From: Oscillatoriales cyanobacterium CG2_30_40_61
GTDB taxonomy: Bacteria > Cyanobacteriota > Cyanobacteriia > Cyanobacteriales > Microcoleaceae
Length of the DNA: 64,000 nt
Assembly: GCA_001873365.1 (NCBI GenBank)
Contig: MNYZ01000094.1
Location: 1 to 64,000, forward strand
Direction: 5' to 3'
In this document: piece by piece, positions 25,556 through 32,563 of the stretch
Layout of the letters: every line of letters starts with the position of its first letter
Numbering within the stretch: the stretch's first letter is position 1
The notes under the pieces: model-generated
The model's database searches: none
What the model was told of the DNA's origin: nothing
What the model saw: the letters and a program-made list of their open reading frames with translations, nothing else
Translations under genes and position numbers: made by a program

Positions 25556-25725
25556 AGTCATCAGTTATCAGTTAACAGTTATCAGTGTAAGAGTTATCAG
25601 TGTAAGAGTTCAGAATTTGAAACTGATGACTAATAACTGATGACTAATAACTGATGACTGATAACTAATGACTGATGACTGATGACTAATAACTGATAAC
25701 TGTTAACTGTTAACTGATAACTGAT
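25556..25725. repeat. Long inverted repeat between zwf and opcA made of CAGTTAT/CAGTCAT iterons
   Basis: The left part (about 25556-25612) consists of TCAGTCATCAGTTATCAG-type units, including GTGTAAGAGTTATCAG twice. The right part (about 25621-25725) consists of the reverse complement (ACTGATGACTAATAACTG and similar). The whole can fold into one long hairpin with a short AGAATTTGAAA-like loop. It ends one base before the opcA ATG, so the arm overlaps where a ribosome site would be. Confidence 0.9.
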
Positions 25726-25726
25726 T

Positions 25727-27058
25727 ATGACTACACCACTGGTTGCGTTACAAAAACCCAAGGATATTTCCCTCAGTCAAATTGAAGCTGAGTTGAGCAG
25801 TATTTGGCTAAGTCAGAATATTGGCAATGGCAAAACCACCGCCATTGCTACCCGGGCGGCCACCTTTAGTATGGTGGTTTATGAACCCGAAGAATTTCAA
25901 CAATTGTTAGGAGCTTTAGGGTTTTATCTCGGCAGTATTGATGGAATTCATGGCACATCAACCCGGGATGCTATTAAAGAAGCTCAGAGAATTTATGGTT
26001 TACCAATTAACGGCCGGGTTGATTCTGATACTTTGGTAAAATTACGCCAAGAATTTGCCAAACTTCCGGCCGCCGATCAAATTATTCCGAATTTGGATGG
26101 ACGGGGATTTAGTATTAGTGAAACCATTGCCGCCCAAAATCCCTGTCGGATTATTACTTTGTGTCCAATTTTGGGAGAGGATACCGGAGTAACGGCCCAG
26201 GTTTCTGCCTATTGTCCGATTCAGAAAAAAAGTGAAGAAGGGTTAGTTTGTTGTGAATATATTACTCTCAGAGGCACAAAAGCAGCCCTAGAACGGGTGG
26301 GAAATGTGGTTTCATCCCTGATGATTCCCGATTTACCTAAGTTTGTTTGGTGGAAAGCTACGCCTAACCCAGAGCAGGAATTGTTCAAACAATTAGCGGG
26401 TTGTTGTAATTGTGTGATTGTGGATTCCTCTTATTTTAGTGATCCAGAATCGGAATTGTTAAAAATGAACGATTTGATTGAACAGGAAACCTATATTGCT
26501 GACTTGAATTGGCATCGACTTTCCCCTTGGCAAGAATTAACTGCTTCTGCCTTTGACCCCCCAGAACGTAGAGCTTCCTTAGTCGAAATTGATAATATCA
26601 CCATTGACTACGAAAAAGGCAATGCGGCTCAAGCCTTAATGTTTTTGGGATGGTTTGCTAGTCGTTTGGAATGGAAACCCGTTTCCTTTACCGACCAGGG
26701 TGGGGATTATGAATTAAAGCATATCGAGTTTATCGGGCCGAATGATCAAAAAATTATGGCTGAACTCGCGGCAATTCCTACGGCCGATTATGGTGAAATT
26801 CCTGGGGATTTAGTCGGGTTACGCTTAACTTCGGGTAACCCTAGTGCTAACTGTTGCACGATTTTATGTTCAGAAACCACCGGATGTATGCGGATGGAAG
26901 CCGGAGGGAGTGCCCAATCTTGTCGGACTGAACAAGTGATCGCCGCTACGGATCAAAAAGCGGAATCCCTGATGGCTCAACAGTTACAGCGTTGGGGACG
27001 GGATGTTCTCTATGAGGAAAGTCTGGATCTCACCGCTCAAATTCTGAAGTTACGATAA
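25727..27058 (+). CDS. opcA: Glucose-6-phosphate dehydrogenase assembly protein OpcA with peptidoglycan-binding-like domain
   Basis: The 443-residue protein activates and assembles G6PDH and is a redox-linked regulator in cyanobacteria. An N-terminal insert (about 58-115; FQQLLGALGFYLGSIDGIHG, then AQRIYGLPINGRVDSDTLVKL) is a PG_binding_1-like fold, seen in OpcA homologues. The OpcA core follows: RIITLCPILGEDTGVTAQVS, LPKFVWWKATPNPEQELF and WHRLSPWQELTASAFDP. Several Cys residues (CCNC, NCCTILCSETTGC) fit redox control. It lies downstream of zwf. No Shine-Dalgarno is visible because the start abuts the repeat; initiation may be weak or depend on the hairpin. A perfect terminator follows. Confidence 0.95.
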   Translation: MTTPLVALQKPKDISLSQIEAELSSIWLSQNIGNGKTTAIATRAATFSMVVYEPEEFQQLLGALGFYLGSIDGIHGTSTRDAIKEAQRIYGLPINGRVDSDTLVKLRQEFAKLPAADQIIPNLDGRGFSISETIAAQNPCRIITLCPILGEDTGVTAQVSAYCPIQKKSEEGLVCCEYITLRGTKAALERVGNVVSSLMIPDLPKFVWWKATPNPEQELFKQLAGCCNCVIVDSSYFSDPESELLKMNDLIEQETYIADLNWHRLSPWQELTASAFDPPERRASLVEIDNITIDYEKGNAAQALMFLGWFASRLEWKPVSFTDQGGDYELKHIEFIGPNDQKIMAELAAIPTADYGEIPGDLVGLRLTSGNPSANCCTILCSETTGCMRMEAGGSAQSCRTEQVIAATDQKAESLMAQQLQRWGRDVLYEESLDLTAQILKLR

Positions 27059-27096
27059 ATTCAGATTAATTTCAAATCAGGATAGTCCCCTGCGTT

Positions 27097-27122
27097 GCAC
27101 CCCATGATGGGGTGTTTTTTTT
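27097..27122 (+). terminator. Intrinsic terminator of zwf-opcA
   Basis: CACCCCATGATGGGGTG forms a compact hairpin and is followed directly by eight T. It lies 40 bp after the opcA stop. This is the cleanest intrinsic terminator in the window. Confidence 0.92.
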
Positions 27123-27196
27123 GATTCCTGATCCGTTGTGATGGGTGTCATTGTCAAATCGTGATCAATCACCGTAAAATATAATATAAATAGCAG

Positions 27197-27229
27197 GGAA
27201 CACCGCAACAGGCAACACCGCAACAGGGG
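27197..27229. repeat. Two copies of an AACACCGCAACAGG unit
   Basis: AACACCGCAACAGG occurs twice in a row (with GC or GG between) in the spacer ahead of the hybrid kinase. A related ACACCGGA repeat is at about 15599-15616. Confidence 0.7.
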
Positions 27230-27403
27230 AAAAACTTCACCATAAGGTTTGCTGGATCAATTTTTATCCTAACCGCGGCTGGCGGTTATTATAAATCCGT
27301 TGATCAACGGTTATAAACATTTATAATTAAGTTGAGTTGAGATAGTAATTTGCTTTTTGCTGGAACAATTTCAATTGATCCATAAATCATAATCCCATTT
27401 AAT

Positions 27404-28750
27404 ATGCACTCCAACTCATTCAAAGAAACCACCATACTAATTGTCGATGATAGCCCAACAAACCTTAATTTATTATCAGGTTTCATTGATAATTGTGGCT
27501 GGAGAATTTTAATTGCCAACCATAGTAATCAAGCTATTAAAGTTGCGCAAACTGAACAACCTGATTTGATTTTATTAGATGTGGTGATGCCGGAAACCGA
27601 TGGGTTTGAAACCTGTAAACACTTGAAAAATAATCCCTCGACCAATGATATTCCGATCATTTTTATGACCGCAGTTACCGATGATTTAGAGAAGGTAAAG
27701 GGCTTATCCATTGGGGCTGTGGATTATATTACTAAACCATTTCAAGCTGAAGAAGTGATTGCTCGGATTAAAATTCATTTAAAAATTAGCTCTTTAACTC
27801 AACAATTATTAGAAAAAAATCAAGAGTTAGAACAACGGGTTTTAGAACGAACAGCCGAATTATCTCAGGTATTAGAAGATTTAAAACAGTCTCAAATGCA
27901 ATTAGTACAAAGCGAAAAAATGTCAACTTTAGGGCATTTAATTGCCGGAGTTGCCCATGAAATTAATAATCCGATTAACTTTATTGCGGGTAATTTGAAT
28001 CACGCTAATGTTTATATTAAGGATTTAATTCAACATTTGAAACTCTATCAAAGCTATTATCCTAATGTCGATCATTCGATTATCGCCCATGCTGAATCTA
28101 TTGATTTAGACTATATAATTGAAGATTTACCTAAATTGATTTCTTCTATGAAATTGGGAACAGATAGAATTTCTAATATCAGCACCAGTTTACGCACTTT
28201 TTCTCGGAGAGATATTAAAGTTCAAGTTCCTTTTAATATTCATGAAGGTTTAGAAAGTACCCTATTAATTCTGAAACATTTATTACAAGCAACCGATCAT
28301 CGTCCTGATATTAAAGTGGTTAAAAAATATGGGCAAATGCCTTTAGTTGAATGCTATCCGGGGCAATTAAATCAGGTGTTTATGAATTTAATTAATAATG
28401 CTATTGATGCTTTAAATGAATCTAGCACCACTAAATCCTATCAAGAATTACTACAATATCCGAATCAAATTATTATTTCAACCTATCTGGTTTCTAATAG
28501 TCGGGCTGTGGCAATTTCTGTACAGGATAATGGGACGGGAATGTCGGACGATACTAAAAAATGTGCCTTTGATTATTTATTTACGACTAAACCTGTAGGA
28601 AAAGGCACGGGACTGGGGCTATCAATTAGTCGAAAGATTATTGAAGATACCCACAAAGGGCGATTATTGTGTCATTCTCAGTTAGGAAAAGGATCGGAAT
28701 TCATCATCGAGATTCCGATTTGTAAGGAGTTAGAAATTAGTAATAAGTAA
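27404..28750 (+). CDS. Response regulator receiver-histidine kinase hybrid
   Basis: The 448-residue protein starts with a receiver domain (about 10-125; ILIVDDSPTN, phospho-acceptor Asp59 in LILLDVVMPETDG, YITKPF). A coiled-coil linker follows (QQLLEKNQELEQRVLERTAE). The kinase part has H-box GVAHEINNPINF (His185), N-box QVFMNLINNAIDAL, G1 VQDNGTGM and G2 GKGTGLGLSIS. This order is common in cyanobacteria: an input receiver controls a cytoplasmic kinase. There is no membrane segment. The partner regulator is not adjacent, so it is an orphan. The Shine-Dalgarno is weak. Confidence 0.92.
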   Translation: MHSNSFKETTILIVDDSPTNLNLLSGFIDNCGWRILIANHSNQAIKVAQTEQPDLILLDVVMPETDGFETCKHLKNNPSTNDIPIIFMTAVTDDLEKVKGLSIGAVDYITKPFQAEEVIARIKIHLKISSLTQQLLEKNQELEQRVLERTAELSQVLEDLKQSQMQLVQSEKMSTLGHLIAGVAHEINNPINFIAGNLNHANVYIKDLIQHLKLYQSYYPNVDHSIIAHAESIDLDYIIEDLPKLISSMKLGTDRISNISTSLRTFSRRDIKVQVPFNIHEGLESTLLILKHLLQATDHRPDIKVVKKYGQMPLVECYPGQLNQVFMNLINNAIDALNESSTTKSYQELLQYPNQIIISTYLVSNSRAVAISVQDNGTGMSDDTKKCAFDYLFTTKPVGKGTGLGLSISRKIIEDTHKGRLLCHSQLGKGSEFIIEIPICKELEISNK

Positions 28751-28756
28751 TCAGTG

Positions 28757-28782
28757 TAGAGACGTTGCATACAACGTCTCTA
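28757..28782. repeat. GAGACGTTG...CAACGTCTC palindrome
   Basis: TAGAGACGTTG and CAACGTCTCTA are perfect inverted arms around a CATA centre. A diverged family member lies at 43406-43433, and a half copy (GTAGAGACGTT) at 55859-55869. It sits 7 bp after the kinase stop and may act as a 3' hairpin. Confidence 0.85.
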
Positions 28783-28806
28783 GTATAGGAAATAAAGCCA
28801 AAAATA

Positions 28807-30288
28807 ATGACTGATACAAAATATAAATTTAAACTCACGGTTTCTGGTTTTAGTTTGGGAATGATCTCAATATTTATGGGATCTATTCTTTTAAGATTTT
28901 GGGGTTTAGAGCGATTTAATACTTTGGTTTTTGATGAGGTTTATTATGCTAAATTTGCCCATAATTATTTAACTCAAACTCCTTTTTTTAATTCCCATCC
29001 TCCCTTAAGTCAATATTTAATTGCGATCGGAATTTGGCTGGGATCTAAATTACCCTTCGGACAAGAAACCCTTAATAATTTAACGAGTTCGACCCTATCA
29101 ACCTGGAGTTATCGATGGTTTAATGCTTTATTTGGTTCGTTTATTCCTTTAATTGTTGGGGCGATCGCCTATCAACTAACTCAACGTCGTAGCTATACTT
29201 TAATCGCTACATTTTTAATGGCAACAGATGGATTATTTATTGTAGAATCTCGTTATGCTCTGAGTAATATTTATATTGTATTTTGGGGATTATTAGGACA
29301 ACTATTTTTTTTAAAGGCTTTAGATCAAAAAGGAGTTAACCGTTGGTTTTGGATGGGTTTGGCTGGAATGGGATTAGGATTAGCCGCCCTCACTAAATGG
29401 AATGGATTAGGATTTTTATTAGGAATTTATTTAATCTTAATCGTAGCTTATTTTATTCAATATTTTACTAAAAATTCAAAAATACCAATCCCACAAACAT
29501 CCTTTAAATCTCCCTTACAAAACCTAAATCAACTCACCCCAATTATTATTCTAGTCACCTTAATTATCATTCCTATTCTGGTTTATATTATCGGTTGGCT
29601 TCCCCATTTACAACAAAATCCAGATCCGCCCTTTTGGGGTCTACAAGCCAAAATTTGGGCTTACCATCACAGCTTAGGAGATGGAACAAAAGTTCATCCT
29701 TACTGTTCTAAATGGTACAGTTGGATTCTGATGTTACGACCCATTCCCTATTTTTATCAGAAAGTGGATGTAACAACTCCCCTTGATCAGACTTTACCTT
29801 TAATTCATCCCGATCAACTTCCCATTATTTATTCTGTTCATGCGATGGGAAATCCCTTTTTATGGTGGTTATCGACCCTAGCCAGTCTGTTATTATGTGG
29901 GATGTTACTTCAACGGGTTTGGGTGGCTTTATCTGTGAGATTTTCCTATTTAAAACCTAGATTATTGATAGAATTTCCGCCGACACCGGAACTATGGTTA
30001 GCTCTATTTTTAAGTTTGAATTGGTTGGCAAATCTATTACCCTGGGTGAGAGTGACTCGCTGTTTATTTATTTATCACTATATGACTGGATTTGTGTTTA
30101 GCTGTATGGCTTTAGCTTGGTGGTTAGAACGATGGTTATATAGTCATAATCAACAATTTCGGTGGTTAGGAGGTCTGATCCTATTCCTGGTTTTATTTGG
30201 TTTTTTCTATTGGATGCCTTTATATTTAGGACTGCCTTTGTCTCCTGCACAATGGCAACTGCGGATGTGGTTTCCGTCATGGATTTAG
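28807..30288 (+). CDS. PMT-family (GT39-like) phospholipid-carrier-dependent mannosyltransferase
   Basis: The 493-residue multispanning protein has around ten hydrophobic segments. Near the N-terminus it has the family motif FDEVYYAKFA followed by HPPLSQYLIA, where the Asp-Glu pair is catalytic in the O-mannosyltransferase (PMT) fold, and later FWGLQAKIWAYHHSLGDGTK with HPYCSKWYSWILMLRP. The family moves a sugar from a polyprenyl-phosphate carrier to protein or glycan outside the membrane. Acceptor unknown. It lies 57 bp behind the hybrid kinase, and the GACGTTG palindrome separates them. Confidence 0.9.
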   Translation: MTDTKYKFKLTVSGFSLGMISIFMGSILLRFWGLERFNTLVFDEVYYAKFAHNYLTQTPFFNSHPPLSQYLIAIGIWLGSKLPFGQETLNNLTSSTLSTWSYRWFNALFGSFIPLIVGAIAYQLTQRRSYTLIATFLMATDGLFIVESRYALSNIYIVFWGLLGQLFFLKALDQKGVNRWFWMGLAGMGLGLAALTKWNGLGFLLGIYLILIVAYFIQYFTKNSKIPIPQTSFKSPLQNLNQLTPIIILVTLIIIPILVYIIGWLPHLQQNPDPPFWGLQAKIWAYHHSLGDGTKVHPYCSKWYSWILMLRPIPYFYQKVDVTTPLDQTLPLIHPDQLPIIYSVHAMGNPFLWWLSTLASLLLCGMLLQRVWVALSVRFSYLKPRLLIEFPPTPELWLALFLSLNWLANLLPWVRVTRCLFIYHYMTGFVFSCMALAWWLERWLYSHNQQFRWLGGLILFLVLFGFFYWMPLYLGLPLSPAQWQLRMWFPSWI

Positions 30289-30434
30289 TTTTTAGGACTA
30301 ATCTCAATACAGAATAGAAGGTGAGATTCATCACATAAATTGGTAATAATGATCACAAATAATCTTGACAAATATTGCGGAAATCTGAAGCTAGATCGTG
30401 AATACTTGTAATAGGTTCTAAAAAATATAATTTT

Positions 30435-30659
30435 ATGAATACCAATAATTCCGATCCCAAACAATATTCTGTACCAGGATCTCAAGAAAAACAATTAGAT
30501 GCGATCGCTAAATTAGCCGTTTTAAGTTTAACCTGGTCTTTAGCGGGTCTATCCCAAGAAAATAGATCCCGTCCTAACCCTGAAAGAGTCGCCCCTGAGA
30601 TCCATATCAACTTGTCTGGACTTAAAGATGGGGTTTCTCCCTCGGAGTTGCCCCCATAA
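30435..30659 (+). CDS. Small hypothetical protein
   Basis: This 74-residue frame starts at ATG 30435. It has a polar N-terminus (MNTNNSDPKQY), one weakly hydrophobic helix (LDAIAKLAVLSLTWSLAGLS) and a Pro-rich tail ending ELPP. No domain was recognised and no strong ribosome site precedes it. It lies 98 bp ahead of petP on the same strand. The ordered amphipathic helix and strand sharing favour a real gene, but this is not certain. Confidence 0.5.
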   Translation: MNTNNSDPKQYSVPGSQEKQLDAIAKLAVLSLTWSLAGLSQENRSRPNPERVAPEIHINLSGLKDGVSPSELPP

Positions 30660-30757
30660 GGTCAGATCACCTAAGTTTTGCCGAACGGTATAATCTGGGG
30701 CAACGACATATTAAACTAAGTTGTGAATTGGTTAATACCCCAAGGAGAACACCGGAC

Positions 30758-30964
30758 GTGGCAATCGAAATTGGTCAAAGAGTCAAGATTCGTCGAATTA
30801 GAGAGCGAGTTCCTAGCAATATTGTCGATCAACTCAAGCAAAATCCTTTTGGAACCGTCAAAGGCTTTAAAATGGTTGATGGAAGTGGAGTCGGTTTTAT
30901 TGTCCAACTCGATAATAAAGCAGCAACTTGGTTCTTTGAAGATGAACTAGAAGTTTCTCGTTAA
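30758..30964 (+). CDS. petP: Cytochrome b6f complex subunit PetP
   Basis: The 68-residue product starts VAIEIGQRVKIRRIRERVPS and has VKGFKMVDGSGVGFIVQLD and WFFEDELE, the recognised PetP/DUF2862 pattern with an SH3-like fold. PetP is a small cytoplasmic-side subunit of the cyanobacterial cytochrome b6f complex that affects electron transport. The start is taken as GTG 30758, ten bases after GGAG; the frame itself opens at TTG 30728. A long terminator hairpin follows. It is not near other pet genes, as is usual. Confidence 0.9.
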   Translation: MAIEIGQRVKIRRIRERVPSNIVDQLKQNPFGTVKGFKMVDGSGVGFIVQLDNKAATWFFEDELEVSR

Positions 30965-30994
30965 TATTCCCTAGGGTGGGAGACGGGAAATATT

Positions 30995-31051
30995 AAGAGG
31001 ATGATCTGCAAGTTTGGTTTTAGGTTATTGTGGATCATCCTCTTGATTTTT
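30995..31051. terminator. Terminator hairpin between petP and the YHS gene
   Basis: AAGAGGATGATC at 30995-31006 pairs perfectly with GATCATCCTCTT at 31033-31044. It is followed by GATTTTT on the plus strand. It separates convergent genes and ends petP; the reverse reading (preceded by AATATT) is weaker. Confidence 0.8.
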
Positions 31052-31077
31052 GGAAATTGTCGAGATGTTAATAGAAG

Positions 31078-31707
31078 TTAGCGAAATAAATCATTGTTAT
31101 TGAGAATACCTGGCCAATTTTTATTCGCTAAAGCAATATGACCGGGAATATCGGTCATCCATTGTGTTTGTACGGTCTTGTCATAGTTAAGATAGAGTTT
31201 TCCATTAACAATTTTCCAAGCATCAGGTTTAGTGGCAGCCAGCTTGCCTTCACTGGCCGCCTGGGCACAATATCCCCCGTATTGAGGAGCATACTTTTCA
31301 GGATTTTGAGCAAACAGATCACGGTTAGCGGCGCTAGAAAATAGCCAATTTGTTCCGCCCCAATTATGCTTAAATTGCTGAACTCCATTCACAAGTTTAT
31401 TTTGAGTAAAGTAGGCTACTACATCTTGACCATCTAAAGCCATGCCATTTTCTGTATAAAATTTGGGGTGACGGGTTGTTGAAGTATTAGTCTTACCTGC
31501 GCAGGGATTAGGTTTTCCGGCACAGGGGTTAGGTTTTCCAGCGCAGGGATTAGGTTTTCCAGCACAGGGGTTAGACTGTGCGACCTGGGATGAAAGGGTT
31601 ATAGAATTTGAGCGGGTTAAAATATTAGAATTAGCATTACTAATATTAGCTGTTGCTAATCCTAAGATAGCGGTAATGGCAATGGTGGCAATATATTGTA
31701 CTTTCAT
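31078..31707 (-). CDS. Secreted YHS-domain protein with NPCAGKP repeats
   Basis: The 209-residue protein has an N-terminal signal peptide (MKVQYIATIAITAILGLATA). Next comes a Cys-containing repeat NPCAGKP four times (about 46-73), then a YHS domain (about 85-150): YTENGMALDGQDVVAYFTQN, QFKHNWGGTNWLFSSA and YAPQYGGYCAQAASEG. YHS domains are linked to metal binding, and the extra Cys repeats could bind copper or form disulfides in the periplasm. At DNA level the repeat is an A-B-A-B pattern of 21-bp units (31499-31579). It is upstream of nothing on the same strand; the adjacent DUF4079 gene is on the same strand 120 bp away. Role unknown. Confidence 0.85.
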   Translation of the reverse strand: MKVQYIATIAITAILGLATANISNANSNILTRSNSITLSSQVAQSNPCAGKPNPCAGKPNPCAGKPNPCAGKTNTSTTRHPKFYTENGMALDGQDVVAYFTQNKLVNGVQQFKHNWGGTNWLFSSAANRDLFAQNPEKYAPQYGGYCAQAASEGKLAATKPDAWKIVNGKLYLNYDKTVQTQWMTDIPGHIALANKNWPGILNNNDLFR

Positions 31708-31828
31708 GGTGTTTAATATGCTAAGAATTTGAGGTTATTTACATTAAGACTTAAGAAAATGAGTCTTAGATGAGGAAAACATGGGTGTTAGATAAAACTA
31801 TGGAAACCAACCATTCAGGGTAAATAGA

Positions 31829-32530
31829 TTAAGGTTTTGGGCAAGTGTTATTGACAAAATCACAGCTATAAATATAAGGTTTTTGCCAATTCAAAGGAAT
31901 TTCTAATAAATCCCGGGTTCCAGTCATTCCCTGTCCAATAAATAGAAGCACAGCAATCATGTTCAAAACCACATGAATAGTCCGCCAACGATTCGAGCGA
32001 TCTTGATAAATATTTTGGATAATAGCTAGGGAAAACACCATAATTAATGCCGCGGCCATGCCAATATAATAATGAGACCAATACCATTCATTTGTGCGTC
32101 GAAAAACACCATCCTGCGTGCCTAAAATGACTAAACCCGCACCCGTCAAAGTAGCAAATATACCTCGCCATAAAGCAGGTTTAGCTCGATAAAGCATCAC
32201 CAAAGAAGCAATTGTAGCCCCAAACATCAAAACAATAAAAATCACCTGAAACGGATTTTTACTCCAAATCTGTTGACTCAAAATATGCTCAAAAATTGCG
32301 TAACCCAGGCCCAATAATGTTAATCCTACCACTGAACCCGACAAAACTTTACCAGATTTGACGTGATCTTGACCGACTATAGGTGGAATCTTGCTCTTGC
32401 CTTCTAGGGCTATCTGTTGACGACGCTGCATTGTTTTCCAGGCCATATTTAGAACAATACCCAGCATCGGAAAAACAATCACGATCGCTAAAATAGGATG
32501 CAGCAAAGCCAGAAAATCTTTAAATTGCAT
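31829..32530 (-). CDS. DUF4079 membrane protein (cytochrome b561-like fold)
   Basis: The 233-residue protein has about six hydrophobic segments (FLALLHPILAIVIVFPMLG, VLSGSVVGLTLLGLGYAIF, FQVIFIVLMFGATIASLVML and so on). Conserved HP and H residues near the segment ends fit the DUF4079 family, which resembles b561/ferric-reductase-type electron carriers of the thylakoid or plasma membrane. Heme binding is inferred from the family. The C-terminus has a Cys pair (YSCDFVNNTCPKP). It lies 33 bp upstream of the cellulose-synthase-like gene's 3' end on the same strand. Confidence 0.85.
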   Translation of the reverse strand: MQFKDFLALLHPILAIVIVFPMLGIVLNMAWKTMQRRQQIALEGKSKIPPIVGQDHVKSGKVLSGSVVGLTLLGLGYAIFEHILSQQIWSKNPFQVIFIVLMFGATIASLVMLYRAKPALWRGIFATLTGAGLVILGTQDGVFRRTNEWYWSHYYIGMAAALIMVFSLAIIQNIYQDRSNRWRTIHVVLNMIAVLLFIGQGMTGTRDLLEIPLNWQKPYIYSCDFVNNTCPKP

Positions 32531-32563
32531 AGAACACCTTTGGGGATAATAAATTGATCAAAA

